Of a stretch of 64,000 nucleotides of DNA, positions 22,741-52,414 are shown piece after piece; within the stretch, counting starts at the first letter, position 1; every line of letters starts with the position of its first letter. Source of the DNA: Siderastrea radians (Eukaryota; Cnidaria; Anthozoa; Scleractinia; Rhizangiidae); assembly GCA_964017195.1 (NCBI GenBank), contig OZ024894.1:33101184-33165183 (forward strand). Direction: 5' to 3'. Made by a program: the position numbers and the translations under genes. Below the pieces are notes generated by a model. That model did no database searches. It had not been told where the DNA came from and saw only the letters and a list, made by a program, of their open reading frames with translations.

Positions 22741-23880
22741 GATGCGACATTCAAAGCTAACCAAGCCAGACACTTTATGGATCTGTTTAATGGAATATGG
22801 ATGGAAAAGAGGATACTTGAGGAATGGAGTAAAGGCATCGTTATTAAAATACCAAAAAAGGGACCTTGATCAGAAGAGTAATAATTTGACAGGGACTTAC
22901 ACTGCTGTCTATGCCTAAAATACCCTTTGCAAGATTAACAGGAAACGATTAGTAATAACAGTAGATGCAACGTTACGGAGAGAGCAGGTTGGCTTTAGAA
23001 AAAGTAGATGATATACCGAACATACTTTCACCCATCCAAATTACTATTGAATGGTGCACAGTATGGCAGAGAGAGCTCTAAAATAAAATTTTCTGACCTT
23101 TGTAAAGACACTTCATACTATCCACCAGGATAGCCTCTGGAATATACTAAGAACATGCATGTGGCATCCCTGCACACTCTGGGAGGCACTGTGGAGACCT
23201 CATCAAGATCAAGTTGTTCAAAGATGACTACACCTGCGCTGTTTGTCAGTCACATACAGCTTTTTCAACTGGTGTCTGGCGTAGTGCAGGGTTGCGTGAT
23301 GTGTTCACGTCTCTTTAACCTTGGGTTGTATATTGCCGGATTATGAAACGCCGAGGAACGGTAGGTACTAAGGTGGGAATTGGGTGGACACTCTTCCTAT
23401 CCCTTGAGGATATTGACTTCCCTGATTCCCTGATGATGTACACCATCTGGCAAAAAGTGAACCAAGTGCTAAATCCAGTTTACACTGTAAGCAACCCGGT
23501 CGGACTTAATCTTGCTGAAGACAAAAGCGAGCATCAAACACCGTGTTGCAATTTGCCTTGACCAGGAAGAACTTCAGAACACTGAAACCTCACGTACTTG
23601 GGCAGCACTGTCAAGGACATCAAGAACCGTTTCAGCAAAGCAATAGAGGCCATCTTCAAACTAAGACCAGCCTGGAGATCAAATACCGTCTCAAGGAAAA
23701 CCAAGCTAAAACAAAGTTGTGTACTTGCCACACTGTTATGTGAATCCGAATGTGCCTAAGAAACATCACGAGAAATGTTTAGCTTAAGAAAATCCCAAAC
23801 CGATTAGGAGCCCGTAATTCTATTCTCCTTCGAGGAAGGTGGAACTGTAATGGCCACGTACTGCGGCGCGAAGATGGTAA
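22741..23880 (+). pseudogene. Decayed non-LTR retrotransposon reverse transcriptase
   Basis: Fragments of a LINE reverse transcriptase run in order but in several frames with stops: EEWSKGIVIKIPKKG (about 22818), an REEQVGFRK-like piece (about 22980), SGVVQGCVMCSRLFNLGL (about 23276; the catalytic-domain SG.RQGC..S..LFN region), LAEDKSEHQT, TYLGS (about 23590), RPAWRSNTVSRKTKLK (about 23665) and the C-terminal GHVLRRED (about 23855). The catalytic F/YADD box is lost; DFPDS near 23423 sits at the matching place. The element is dead. Its right end is abutted by a MITE at 23882. Confidence 0.8.
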
Positions 23881-23881
23881 C

Positions 23882-24250
23882 AGGGAACTTAAGCAACCAC
23901 GACGGCAACGCCAAGGAAAACGTCACTTTAAAAATGACTTCCAAACATTTCAAACGTTTTCGTGATAGTTTCAACTCGTTCAATCTGTCTAATGTAGTCG
24001 AATAATCCGGGAGCTGACTCTGTAAGGACGGCGTTACAGTTCAGGTAGAAAAAAGAAAATTCACTGTCGTGTGTTCACGTTCTACATAAAACTTTGAATT
24101 TGGTCATTTCACGTTGTTGTTTTGCAGAGGACGGCAAAGAAATGTACAAAAATCTGTATCGCACGTGCAGAGTCATTGTTCTGCTAATTAAACCTTTTGT
24201 TTTGTGACGTTCTCGACAGCCATCGCCGTAGTGATTGCTTAAGTTCCCTA
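23882..24250. mobile_element. MITE with AGGGAACTTAAGCA ends
   Basis: AGGGAACTTAAGCAACCACG at the left pairs with CGTAGTGATTGCTTAAGTTCCCT at the right, and GGCAACG/CGCCG words pair further in. It is about 370 bp with no ORF. The junction with the LINE relic suggests insertion into or beside it. Confidence 0.7.
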
Positions 24251-25540
24251 ATATCCAGAGGAAAGTGCAGATCGACGCGGACACCCCCAAACACCACTGT
24301 AAAACTGAAGGACCTTCAATGTACCTGGCACCAAGCTGCCATGATAGCTAAAGGCCATTTAGAATAAACTTATTGCCAGCTTATGCATCACTATAGCAAT
24401 GCATTAAAAAATGCTCCCGACATTGAATTCATAATGCAAAATTTTGGTGGTCTTACTTTAGAAAGCTTTAAATCTTGAAGGTTTGGGAGCCGATTCCATT
24501 GAAACTTATCAGAGAGCTTGGAGAACGGTGGGCTCCCAAAGTGAAGATTTCGTTAAACGCGACTCCGTGTCCAAGTTTTCTCCTCGTGGAGAAGACAACA
24601 CTTCTGGATTTTACCACTCATTGATTAGTTAAAACCTCTATTGTGTCACAACAGAAGCCGAATATAGGATTTCGAGTTCCATTGAAAGTTGTGAGCTTTT
24701 AAATGAGTAAAATCGTCTTTGATTAAATGTCAAGCCTTCAATATTTAGTTAAAAAGCTTGTTTGAAAAAACTGCTTCTGTTGCGACAATCTACAATACAC
24801 CTAGTTTATCTGCCTGCTGTGTGAGTTCAGAAAATTCTATACCCGCGCTGTATTCTTGGACACAAAATTGGCGGTTTTAGGGCTTCCGAAGGATTGCCGA
24901 ATAAACACGAATGTTTAAGAAAAGATTATGCTAATTATTGAAATTAAATTCTAGCAGCTATTGTTCACTGTCCGAGAAAGAACAATACGTTGCAATTTAG
25001 AGATCGCAAATATTTGGATTGAAGAATATACCGCGTTTTCGAAGCTCAATGTTAGCTATAAGGTGTTAGTTTAGTTTTTGTTTTGTTTGAAAACTTCTAA
25101 AAGGTTTCTGTTAACATTTGAACGTAAAAAACAGCCGACCTTTTTAAATGCTTACAAGTCGCAAGACATCTGTGGCACGCGATTTAACGCGCGTGCAATT
25201 ATTGATTCAGAAACTGGAAGTTTTACTAAAGAGCCCATTCATGAGTATTTCGCGCAATGTCGCTACCATTCGTCGCACTTCGTGCATATGCTTTAATAAA
25301 TGAATACTGATGACGTTTTTCCTCACCCGCGGCCTTAATGTACTTTATCTTCTACTTCGAAATTATTTTGGTCACTCAGTACAATAATTACACGGGTGTA
25401 CTTTCCAGATTCGAAGGGGTCTTCTAGCGATGACACCGAGTCTCTTAGGAAAACAGGCACGGAAACGCTATCTACCAAAGTTCCCCTTTTAATTCCTTCC
25501 TACTTTTATCCAACAAACCGTAACCTGAAACAAATTTGAC
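24251..25540. other. Intergenic, nothing recognised
   Basis: I see no gene, RNA gene or clear repeat here. The longest open frames are short and lack splice context or recognisable peptide. Confidence 0.5.
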
Positions 25541-25782
25541 ACAAAAGTTTGGATTTATCAACTGAGTTGATAAGGTAATTTGGCCACCCTAAGAAAATTA
25601 AAAGCTGACGTTTTGAGCATTAGCCCTTCATCACGGAGCGAATCAAGGAATTGTGGGATGTGTATGACCCCCGGTTTACATAAACGGAACTGACATGACA
25701 AAGGGCTAACGCTCGAAACGTCAGCTTTCAATTTCCTTGCGGTGGCCAATTCAACTCAGATGATAAATCCAAATTTTTGTGT
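25541..25782. mobile_element. Inverted-repeat retroelement-like fragment
   Basis: ACAAAAGTTTGGATTTATCA with the following GTTGATAAGGTAATTTGGCC is mirrored by GGTGGCCAATTCAACTCAGA and ATGATAAATCCAAATTTTTG. Inside, GACGTTTTGAGCATTAGCCC and GGGCTAACGCTCGAAACGTC form a second inverted pair. The style resembles terminal parts of Penelope-like retroelements, but no protein remains, so the class is uncertain. Confidence 0.5.
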
Positions 25783-27350
25783 TTCACTTCCCCACCAGCA
25801 GGCGCAGCACCACAGTTTCTTAAGAAACTAACCCCTTTATTCATTTAGTGAATACAGTATGTCCAGTCACCCTCTTGCTATATCAGTATCTGCAATTCTG
25901 TTAAGGTAACTGAACAGTTCTTATCTTCGCCGTAGTTTATTAACGCTATTTCTAGAGATTCCTTCAAACTGTGATGTTTTACTCTGATTTTCTAGGGATG
26001 CATCCCTTCTGTCCACCCTCTCTATCACCATCTTCATCAAGCCTACTGTGTCCGAACTTGAAAGGCCTGCAATTGCGCCTATTCGCTCACTTGCACTTAC
26101 TTTATCTGTTTACATTGCCATTTACAGTAACAAACTTTAAGTTGAATTGCATGCCCTGGCCTTTGCCCAGACACTTTATCTCTGTAACACAAATTTTAAG
26201 AGTTGCGGTTATCTTTTTCAGTTGTCTTGAGCCCTAAAGCATTCTTCGTTTCATGGATCCAGTAAATGTCGTCTTTTAAGTCGTTGTTAGAGGGGAGTGC
26301 TGTCCAGCACTTTTCTCTGTCTCTTGTCCATGATCCTATTTAATCTTATCTTCCTTTGTAGCTCATTAGCTTATTTCGGGTATCCATCCTTCCAAAAAAT
26401 CCAGTCCAGTCTTGCGTTTAAAACAGCAACGTTTTCATGGCAAACGAGAACTGCACAAATACCGAAAAAGCTCTTCCAAGGTGACACTCTCACTGATAAA
26501 CCCCAGGCCCTCAGCACCCCCACCGGGTGTCAAATTTTGTCCGATCATTAGCTAATACTCTTCACTTAACTCTCCTTCGCTCAATGAAGGGGTAAGAATT
26601 ACACTAAAAAAAAAAAGATCTTACATGTAAAGGTACCAAGACAGTTCAATAGCAGGGGCATATTAGATTTAAGCACCCTATCATAAAGCCGTCTCTTTTG
26701 CCCCTAGAAAAAACAAGCATCCCGTCACATTTATTTGGGAGTGTACACCCCACCCCACACACACTCACCACCACCACTGCCTTCCCAGGGGGGGAGGGGA
26801 ACAAAGTTAAGAGGAAAAATAGGTTGACAAAATAGTTGCTGAAAAGCCAGCACCATTCCCTAAAAAACAAACTAAAAAAAAAAAAACAGACAAAAAAAAA
26901 TAAAAACAAAAACTGAGTCACGAATCATCATATAACCTTAGCAATCCGCATTAAAGGGTATCTCAGTTTGGAAAAGTTTATGAGAAGCTTTAGGAGATCG
27001 AAGAGAGGGATTTGGCCTCACGTTTACGTTAACGCGTTGTTAACGAAAGAAGGGCAGTTTTCGCTTTCTTAATTCGACAAAGTGAATATTTAATTATTTG
27101 AAGTAATATTGAGTCAGCCTGTGTTCAAGCTCAGAGATATTTTCTTTATTATTCTGTCACCAGCCAAACACCAAAGGCACTCCAATTATGCAGTTACGTC
27201 AAAACTTAGGAAACTAAGTTCAACCTAAAACGGCAGGTGCACGTTTGCCCTCCACGTTTTACGTCATTTAGTACAGCCCAACTGGGAGACTGATCTTACG
27301 AGTTAACCATTTCTCGTTTGCTGTAGAAAGCTATGTCTAATCTCCCTTAC
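25783..27350. other. Intergenic, nothing recognised
   Basis: Low-complexity patches (poly-A near 26606 and 26875, a GGGGAGGGG patch near 26790) and no supportable gene. Confidence 0.5.
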
Positions 27351-27445
27351 AAACAAGTACTTTCAGTTGGGCGGCAACGCATCACAAAAGTTCAAGTTCT
27401 TTATGAAATTAATCCCCCTGTTCTCCGGCTACTGCTTATTGCACA
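27351..27445. repeat. Dispersed repeat, copy 2
   Basis: Second copy of the block at 22283, sharing AAACAAGTACTTTCAG, GGGCGGCAACGCATCACAAA and CCCCCTGTTCTCCGGCTACT. Confidence 0.75.
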
Positions 27446-27639
27446 ACCTGGAAATTTCACAATGTGAAGTCTTTCAATACTTCCCTCACATGTTCCCACA
27501 AACAGACACCTGTTTTATGTACAGAAGTTGAATTCGGAATCTGCATTGAATCCTGTCAGTGCAGTAGTCAAGTTTGAAACTGCAAAAGATCCCTTATTCT
27601 ATTTACTTTTCACCCTTTACCCAATTGGACAAGTATCTT

Positions 27640-27824
27640 ACTTTATGCTCCTGCCTTACAATATCACCGAGCGCCTGGTCAAACATAGAGGTCACGAGAA
27701 TGAAGGAAATGGTCACCGAAGACGAAAAGTCTTGATGTTTAAACAGATTCTCCCAACAGGTATTAAAAAATACACGAAGGCTAGTGGGAGAATATGCATG
27801 TTAGTGTTGGGCCTCAAGGGTTAA
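27640..27824. mobile_element. TTAACCCTTTAA-family MITE, truncated copy
   Basis: The right end (GTTGGGCCTCAAGGGTTAA) and interior (GGTCACGAGAATGAAGGAAA, GGGAGAATATGCATGTTAG) match the family at 9248. The left terminus is missing. A 98-codon open frame over it is a by-product of the repeat. Confidence 0.65.
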
Positions 27825-28471
27825 AAGGTAAAGGTTCTATTTGAATGATCACATTGGGTTCTCCAACAAACCTTTAAAGTTACGAGCGCTAAATACTGGC
27901 ATAAAAAGAGTTTTGATTCTGAAAAGTAAAAGGCTTTCAAATAGCAGCTGAACAGCACTGGTTTGTGGGACGTGAGCGAAACGCGCGGCGGCCACGCTTC
28001 TTGAACACCCCACGGCTTGTCACGTACCCCAGTTTTCTTCGCATGGGTCCTGCGCCCGGGGCTATCGTTTCTCTGCGCCGGAAATTGCGAAGGACCGCAC
28101 TGCTGTTCTCGCGCGTTTTTGCACCGCAACACGCGCGTTTGTGTTTGTCTTGTTTTGATGAAACTGTACGCATAGGAATACCTGATGACCTCACTTTGAC
28201 CCTGGAATTATTAATAAACGAAAGAATTTGACCATCAGGACGTGTAACTATTTATCACATTTCCTGTGGCTATCCGTCACAGCTTGTTTATAAGTAAAAA
28301 TAGCTGTTCCTTCCTCTGTGTTTGGAGGTTAAGATTCTTAGTTGAATGCCTCCCAAACAACACAGAAAACAATTTCATGACTTTGCCCACAGATAAGTAG
28401 AGGTTGGTTGAGTGTTAAGTTCGTTAAGTGTTTGAAACGATCGGAACGCGCGGGATTAACTTTGATGTTCC

Positions 28472-28892
28472 CCCGGGGGGGGGACTCCCATATGAAAGTG
28501 ACGGGGATGCCCGTCGTCTCGCTTAGGGTTGTAAATTGCAGATTTTGGTCTCACTTAGGGTGTTGAGGACGGAAAGCCTATATTTTTACCCACACAGGTA
28601 TCGCTTAGGGTTGTATGTGAAGAAATATCTATATTATACTGTGTTAGTGGTCTAGAGCAGCACAGAAATCGCCGTTGTAAAAATGTACTCATAGAAGACA
28701 GCATTCGATTGCAACATCTTTAGCGCAATTAACATCTCTATAGCTCTTATTTAGTTGTCTGTTTTTGCATGGTTTCCCTTAGGGGTTAAATAAAGCCGGA
28801 GCCAAGCCCAGATTGGTCTCCTTTAGGGTGTTAATTCTAATTTTCCGACGAGCATCCCAGTCACTTTCATATGGGAGTCCCCCCCCCCCGGG
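28472..28892. mobile_element. MITE with 8-bp target duplication and CTTAGGGTTGT array
   Basis: The ends CCCGGGGGGGGGACTCCCAT and its mirror ATGGGAGTC...CCCCGGG continue as complementary sequence through CATATGAAAGTGAC and GTCACTTTCATATG. GATGTTCC flanks both sides (28464-28471 and 28893-28900), an 8-bp duplication as in hAT- or P-type elements. The word TCGCTTAGGGTTGTA and variants recur near 28523, 28551, 28603, 28776 and 28824. Confidence 0.7.
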
Positions 28893-29339
28893 GATGTTCC
28901 TTTTACAGAAATTTCTTTATCTCATTTAACGCAGGGCCAAAGTGTAACACTTAAGCTTCACGATGTCCAGTAGGCCAATACTCTGTGTCTGAAAACAAGC
29001 AAAAATAAAATTCCAGGGAAGTTTTGCATTTCCCTGTGGGAATGAAATGGAATTGCAGAGGGATGTAAGGTTTTGTCACGTAGCGTGAAAACAGGAATGA
29101 AAACAAAGGGAATCTTGAATCTGTCTTTGTGTGATCGACATCAAAATGCTGCAACCAAGAATAAATTGCATGGCGAGACGTATTTATTGCAGATTTCACG
29201 TGAGATAAAGTCAGGCTATCGCGCGATATTCGATGGTTGATCAACAAGAGTTTGTTCCGGCCTGATTTGTCATCGCGCGAAGCAGTGCACGCGCGGAATT
29301 TCGCAGATGGCAAACGCTAGAGCTGTCAAGTGCCCGGAC

Positions 29340-47145
<17,806 letters not shown>

Positions 47146-48880
47146 AACACTGGACAAATCAATAACGCTTACACCAGATGCTACCTAATATAGTTTCTTA
47201 ACGTAGTGAAAGAAAATCAAAATTGCTCCCTTTTTGAAATAGTATGCAGAAAGGGAGCAAATTAAAAACATTTTCTGAAAAGAAATTACGCATTCATTTG
47301 TCGTCATATTGGCGCCAGTGCTTGGTCTCATATCTGTAGGTATAGTTTATTTCTTTGTTGGTGTGAATGACCTAAAAGGACGTTTATACTTGTACAAACA
47401 TACCAAAAACTTTCAAAAAGTGTAATTTAAGTTGTCTTCAGTTTTAGTCTGAAGAAAGAGAACTACTCTATAAAAGTGTAAGAACGTGTACACACTTTGT
47501 ATTTTTGGAGCTTGTTTGTAACTTAAATGTCTTTTGTATGCTTTTGTATTGCTTTGTCGAGCTCAACTTCTTTTTAAACTCTTGACTGTAATATGCGAGC
47601 TGGCGTAATTTTGCTCATACATTTCCTACATGGACGCTTACAACAAACAAACTATTGACAAGTTTTATCCCAAAACAACAGGCATTTAATGTTTTCAGTA
47701 ACATTTTAACCATATAATTATTTTCACTGTAAACTTTAAACGCCCGGTACTTACCTAATGTGACTGAAAAAGCGTTGACGGGTTAGAAGTAAAAACATAA
47801 GCCATACGACACAATAGGGGACTGGGAAGACGACACTTGCAAGTTAATTTCTCAGTTTTATTCACTGATATTCAAGATATTTTTATTTCCAGAACTTATT
47901 TAGAGTAGATTTAGGCTTGTTGCGTTGTAGTGTACAAGGAAGTGAGAAGAGAAATAAGCTTTCACCTTCCCAGAAAAACCTTGGGTCGTATCGTTTAAGG
48001 TGTATGCTTTTTTTAATTCGGTTTATATTAAAGGAGCTGCGTCACGGATAACGCATCTTGAAAAAATTGGCAAGTTTTTTCAAGTTTGTCATTTGTAATC
48101 CGTCTTAATCTCCATCAGTCGTAATTTAGTTTTGGTTTATTATTACTTCTTTGGTGTTTTCCTACCTTAGGAGACTATTGTTTTGATGCTTCCTTCAATG
48201 AGAAAATAATTTTGTCACATCAGAAAAATGAATGAAAATACCGTGACATAGTTCCTTTAAGCATTACTTCTGACACAGCTGTTAAACTCGGTCGTTGCAA
48301 ACAATCGTCCTTTTTTGTGGAGTAATAGTATCGCTAAGCTGTTTATTCAGCTACTGTGCCCCATAAATAGCTCAATGTACGTTTACAAGCATTTTTAATA
48401 GTTCTCCGATACAGAATGTCTGACTAACCGATAGCTGTGTAATGAAAATTCTCTCTACCCTTCACGAAAGAACGTCTAAAATGCACTCCAAAAGTAAGAA
48501 ACATCCACGAAGATATGGTACCCAAATATATAATTGACGTCTTGCTAAATTCTACCTATATTATGTACTCTACTGGTAATTTGTTAAAATTTTGTATCCC
48601 AGATTTTGTTCATACATGGGATGTACATATTATTTATTACCTTGACATATATATTCCATTTGTGAAGAATAATATTTTAATATATGGCATTATATACTCT
48701 GGATAATCTCCAAAATGACCAAGAAACGGTCGTTCTGTTTGTTATATAAATTCATTCGTTTCCCTTGTAAACGACTTAAGGTAATAAAGGAGAAAGCATT
48801 ATTTTGCAGAAAAAGTTTGTGTAGTCTATCATGTCTGTACGGTAAAATTCGCAAAGTGACGACCCCTGAATAATTCAAAG
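47146..48880 (+). other. Probable WWC 3' UTR and intergenic spacer
   Basis: AT-rich sequence after the WWC stop with no further coding signature. I cannot place the polyadenylation site with confidence; ATTAAA-type words are present but no standard AATAAA in a strong context was seen close to the stop. Confidence 0.4.
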
Positions 48881-50210
48881 GCTGTTAAATCCTCCCCGGG
48901 AACAAAGATTCCAATACAGCATAACGAATTCAAATCTAACTTGGTTCTGCTAGTATGGAAAACCAACTCAGTGGTCGGCAAGAGAAAGAGTAAAACAGGC
49001 TTTGATAAATTTTTAAGACATAAAACCAACCAACCAACAAACAAAAACAATATATTTATGCCTTTTTGGTCTATATTGTGCCTATGTCACAAAAAACAGC
49101 CCACCATAAGTGTTTAACTACACGACAACAGGGACACTCCAATCGTAACAATACCGACCATCAGGTCATACTACGGGTGCGAGATTGAGTACGAGTATGA
49201 CCTTAGAAGCTACGTTCCGAGAGCAGTCGTTCCTCTTTGGTTGCTGAGCGGTAGAGAATGATGCTTTAGGAACGATATAACATTCTAAAGCCTGCGGCTA
49301 AGAATTGAAAAGTGGTACTCGTGACGTCAATCTCGTACTCTTGGTGCGATCTCAAGGTCCCCAGCAACAAGAGTAACGGGCCAATGCCCGTTATTTTCGG
49401 AAGTTTATTCTCAAACGTATTAAAGAGGCTTTGTTATCAATTTGAAGTATAAATTTAAGAAGCCAAAAGATCTGTCTGTATTTATGGAAAGCTACAATAA
49501 TTTACGGTTTTGTTGAAAACTACTTCACCAGTGTATTTAAACTGTAAAGTAAGTGCCTTTGGCCATGGATGGTCCGCATGGAAACAGGATTGGGCCGCTT
49601 TTAGCAAAAAAAAAACAAAAAAAAACAAACAAAACAAAACAAAAAAAAAACATTACAAACCGATTATCTTTTGTTTTCCTTTCAAGAAGTCACTTCTTAT
49701 CTTCTTCCTGGGGTTCTAAGGCTATATTGTGTATAAGAATATGTTCTTAGTTTGATTTAACCAAAACTTTGATCCCAAGACATAACAATATCCATGACAT
49801 GGCGCATAATTCACAAAGAAAAAAACAAGGGATGTCATATAAAGTGTGTATGTGATTCGAAACCAAATGAAACATTCTCACTCTTTGAATCCTTAGTACC
49901 AAACTGGTTTCCTCTGAAGAGATAATACAAGCGCGAGTGCTTCAGTAAAGGTTTCAAACACCGAGAAGCCGATGAAAATACGAGGCCGAGACGGGGTAAT
50001 TTTTATCGTGGAATTTCTGAGTGAGATTTGCCTTACGTGTTGGAAAATAAGCCGGGCTCTAACATTTCCCGTTTGAATGTAAATGTGATCTACCGCTTGA
50101 ATATTGATGCCCAATGAGAATAAGCTTTTCCAATCCTGTCTTCCATCAGATTACTATTATCCAAGAATGGTCTCCCCCTTCCAAAAGAAAACCTCGCACC
50201 CTTAGTGTTT

Positions 50211-51002
50211 TCATGAATAATGTGGATCACTGGTATGCACCATTATCTCTCCTGATAAAATCATCTCCCTAAACAAGGACAGAAAGTGCTGCACCTTTCC
50301 TTTGCGAGTGTAAATCGGGCAAAGATAATCACCAAGCAAACGGCCAATATAGACATCCTCGTTGAGTTGTAAAGAGTTCGGGGGAAGTGGGTCGCCACGT
50401 TTTGCCGGGACCAAGTCATACCCGGTGTCTTTCAATATATCCCCACTTATCCGCACGTTGTACAATATATCATCAGCATCACACTCGAATAACCACAAAT
50501 TACAGGATCCATCTTCCAGGAAATCAACATGGGAAAATTTACCTTCGGAACGGGCCAAACAATACCTTGCACAAGAATCGTCACGTGTTAATTCAACACA
50601 TCTGATGGCGCCTTCTGGAAGCGGATCACCGTGACTGCATGGCAGCCACACTGGTTTAGGATTCGAAGGTCGAATACAAACCCCACCTGGTTCTCCTGTA
50701 ATGCTAAGACAGCCATATTCTGAAGGTCTAACAGGCATGTCTGTTGTCAGCAGGTTATTTCCGTCATGAAGGGAAACGTAAACCGGGTGTTTGCGGTCAC
50801 GGACGACCTGGAAGGCCACAGGAATCCCAGGTAGAAGCTCGATAAACCCTGCTTGGGTCAAAGTCGAAACTAGTCTTCCTTCTTGAGTTGCTGCAACTAT
50901 CTTCCTGTTAAGTTGTGAGTACATCTGTGCATTGCCCAGCTTGACTGTCCTTAAGCTCACAAAGAGGTGTTCTATGGCCTTAGTTTTGTTGGATACGTAC
51001 AT
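50211..51002 (-). CDS. DM9-like repeat protein, copy A (263 codons)
   Basis: An intact reading frame. Two related units are visible: W119-x5-GDPLPEGAI(125-133)...YCLARSEGK(147-155), and GDPLPPNSL(203-211)...VYIGRLLGD(217-225)...KGK(234-236). The pattern G-x-x-P-x-x-A/S, then Y-x-x-R, then GK resembles DM9 repeats (DUF3421), a family that includes mannose-binding recognition proteins in molluscs; the assignment is by eye and tentative. A third related stretch may lie at residues 58-81. No signal peptide or membrane segment. The frame stays open a few codons upstream of ATG to a good splice acceptor (TTTTCACTAG, near 51025), so an upstream exon, coding or 5' UTR, is likely. Copy B at 57980 differs by about 23 residues with no indels. 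Confidence 0.7.
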   Translation of the reverse strand: MYVSNKTKAIEHLFVSLRTVKLGNAQMYSQLNRKIVAATQEGRLVSTLTQAGFIELLPGIPVAFQVVRDRKHPVYVSLHDGNNLLTTDMPVRPSEYGCLSITGEPGGVCIRPSNPKPVWLPCSHGDPLPEGAIRCVELTRDDSCARYCLARSEGKFSHVDFLEDGSCNLWLFECDADDILYNVRISGDILKDTGYDLVPAKRGDPLPPNSLQLNEDVYIGRLLGDYLCPIYTRKGKVQHFLSLFREMILSGEIMVHTSDPHYS

Positions 51003-51388
51003 GTTGTAGGTGGTTGAAGAACCTAGTGAAAATGGTAAGACATGCTAAGTCTTAAAAGAATTGAAACAAGCTAAAATGACCTTGATTGTCTATATCATCG
51101 CAAAACTCAGACGTTTCCTTCATGAAAGGACCTGAAACAACTTTTATTTTTTTATATCTACCAATTTTATCATCCTACCTTAGTTTCTTGGGTGAAAGAC
51201 AGTAAACAAGACATTTAGTCGGCATGCAGTCAGTTAATTAGATAGTCAGTCTATTAGTCAACTTGCAGTCACTTAGTTATTCAGTCAGTCATGCCAGTCA
51301 GGCAGACAGTACTTTAGAATGTCAAACTGTTTCTCTTTCGGTCAGCAGGTTAGCGGGCAGTTTGACCAGAGTCAGCCAGACTGTCAGA

Positions 51389-51499
51389 ATCCATCCATCC
51401 ATCCATCCATCCATCCATCCATCCATCCATCCATCCATCCATCCATCCATCCATCCATCCATCCATCCATCCATCCATCCATCCATCCATCCATCCATC
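51389..51499. repeat. (ATCC)n microsatellite
   Basis: About 28 perfect ATCC units. Frames across it encode repetitive HPSI or MDGW peptides, which are not genes. Confidence 0.97.
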
Positions 51500-51942
51500 G
51501 AGGGGGGAGGGAGTTTGAGCAAGCGACCTCTGACAGTCTGAGAATCAGGCTTAACATTTTCTAGCCTGAGAAAACAGCCGACCCGTCATCAGTATGGAAT
51601 TTCTGCGCTCGTTACTCAGACGTCGTTTTGTGAGGGCTCAAGTCATATCAGAAATAGACACAAATTTGAGTCTTGAGTAAAATTTCTGTCAAAGAACGAA
51701 TTTCGGCTGGGCCTTACGACCCTTACGTTAGGCAAAATATCAGCTCTTATGGACAAAGAAATGCTGTCGTAAAGTGTTGCTGCAAGAAACGAAATGAATT
51801 GTCGATGTCCGCGTGATAAATGAGTAGGCTATAATTCATACAGTCATATATATGCTGTAACGCGCTACGTCCACAGGATCCGGTCCTATGTGCTGTGACG
51901 TGCTACGTCGGATCCAGGTTCCGGTTTTGTCATGCATGAGTA

Positions 51943-52414
51943 TCGTATTTTCTCGATTAAACGCCTGGCCTCGAATACACGCGGTCAATAAACGCCGGGT
52001 CAAAGGGGTCAAATTTAAAATAAACGCCCTCAGCGTTTTTTCAAGGCACCGGCGTTTATTTGAGGTCCGGCGTTTATTTAAAAGTGAACCTTTATGTTAC
52101 TGATTCTCATCGAAAATTAGTTTATTTAATGCGCTCACTGGCCAACTAAAGGAAGTTGATGTAATGTACTCTTCACGCCTCTGAGCACCCAATTCTCCGC
52201 CTTGTTTTGAATTTCATTAGGTGACGTCTTATTCCTCTTTTACTTTTGCTGTGCTATATTCGTATATTTTGCTGTAATTTTGGTGAACTTAAAGTATTTA
52301 AGACCAAAAATCAAGGCTATAAAGAATGATGAAAAATACCCCATTCTAATAAACGCCGGGTCTACGAGGTCTAGTTTTAAATAAACGCCCGCGACGTTTA
52401 ATCGAGAAATACGG
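51943..52414. mobile_element. MITE with ATAAACGCCGGGT array
   Basis: CGTATTTTCTCGATTAAACG at the left is mirrored by CGTTTAATCGAGAAATACGG at the right. Near both ends the word ATAAACGCC(GGGT) recurs (near 51988, 52020, 52053, 52070, 52350 and 52380). It is absent from the matching place in copy B, so it entered after the duplication or was lost there. Confidence 0.7.

Noticed and set aside
27528..27824. 98-codon plus-strand ORF
   Set aside because: Its second half is a copy of the TTAACCCTTTAA MITE family; no independent protein signal.
27937..28231. GC-rich overlapping ORFs on both strands, suggestive of transferred bacterial DNA
   Set aside because: The patch is only about 200 bp with no recognisable protein on either strand. 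A CpG-rich repeat fragment is more likely.
28951..29313. 120-codon minus-strand ORF upstream of WWC
   Set aside because: No recognisable peptide, no supporting splice or poly(A) context, and single occurrence. Left out for lack of evidence.
50362..50634. Plus-strand ORFs opposite the DM9-like frames, with partners at 58131-58538
   Set aside because: Antisense shadows; the minus frame is longer, repeat-structured and retained intact in both copies.
51263..51564. ORFs encoding HPSI repeats and, on the other strand, MDGW repeats
   Set aside because: They are produced by the ATCC microsatellite, which is open in all frames.
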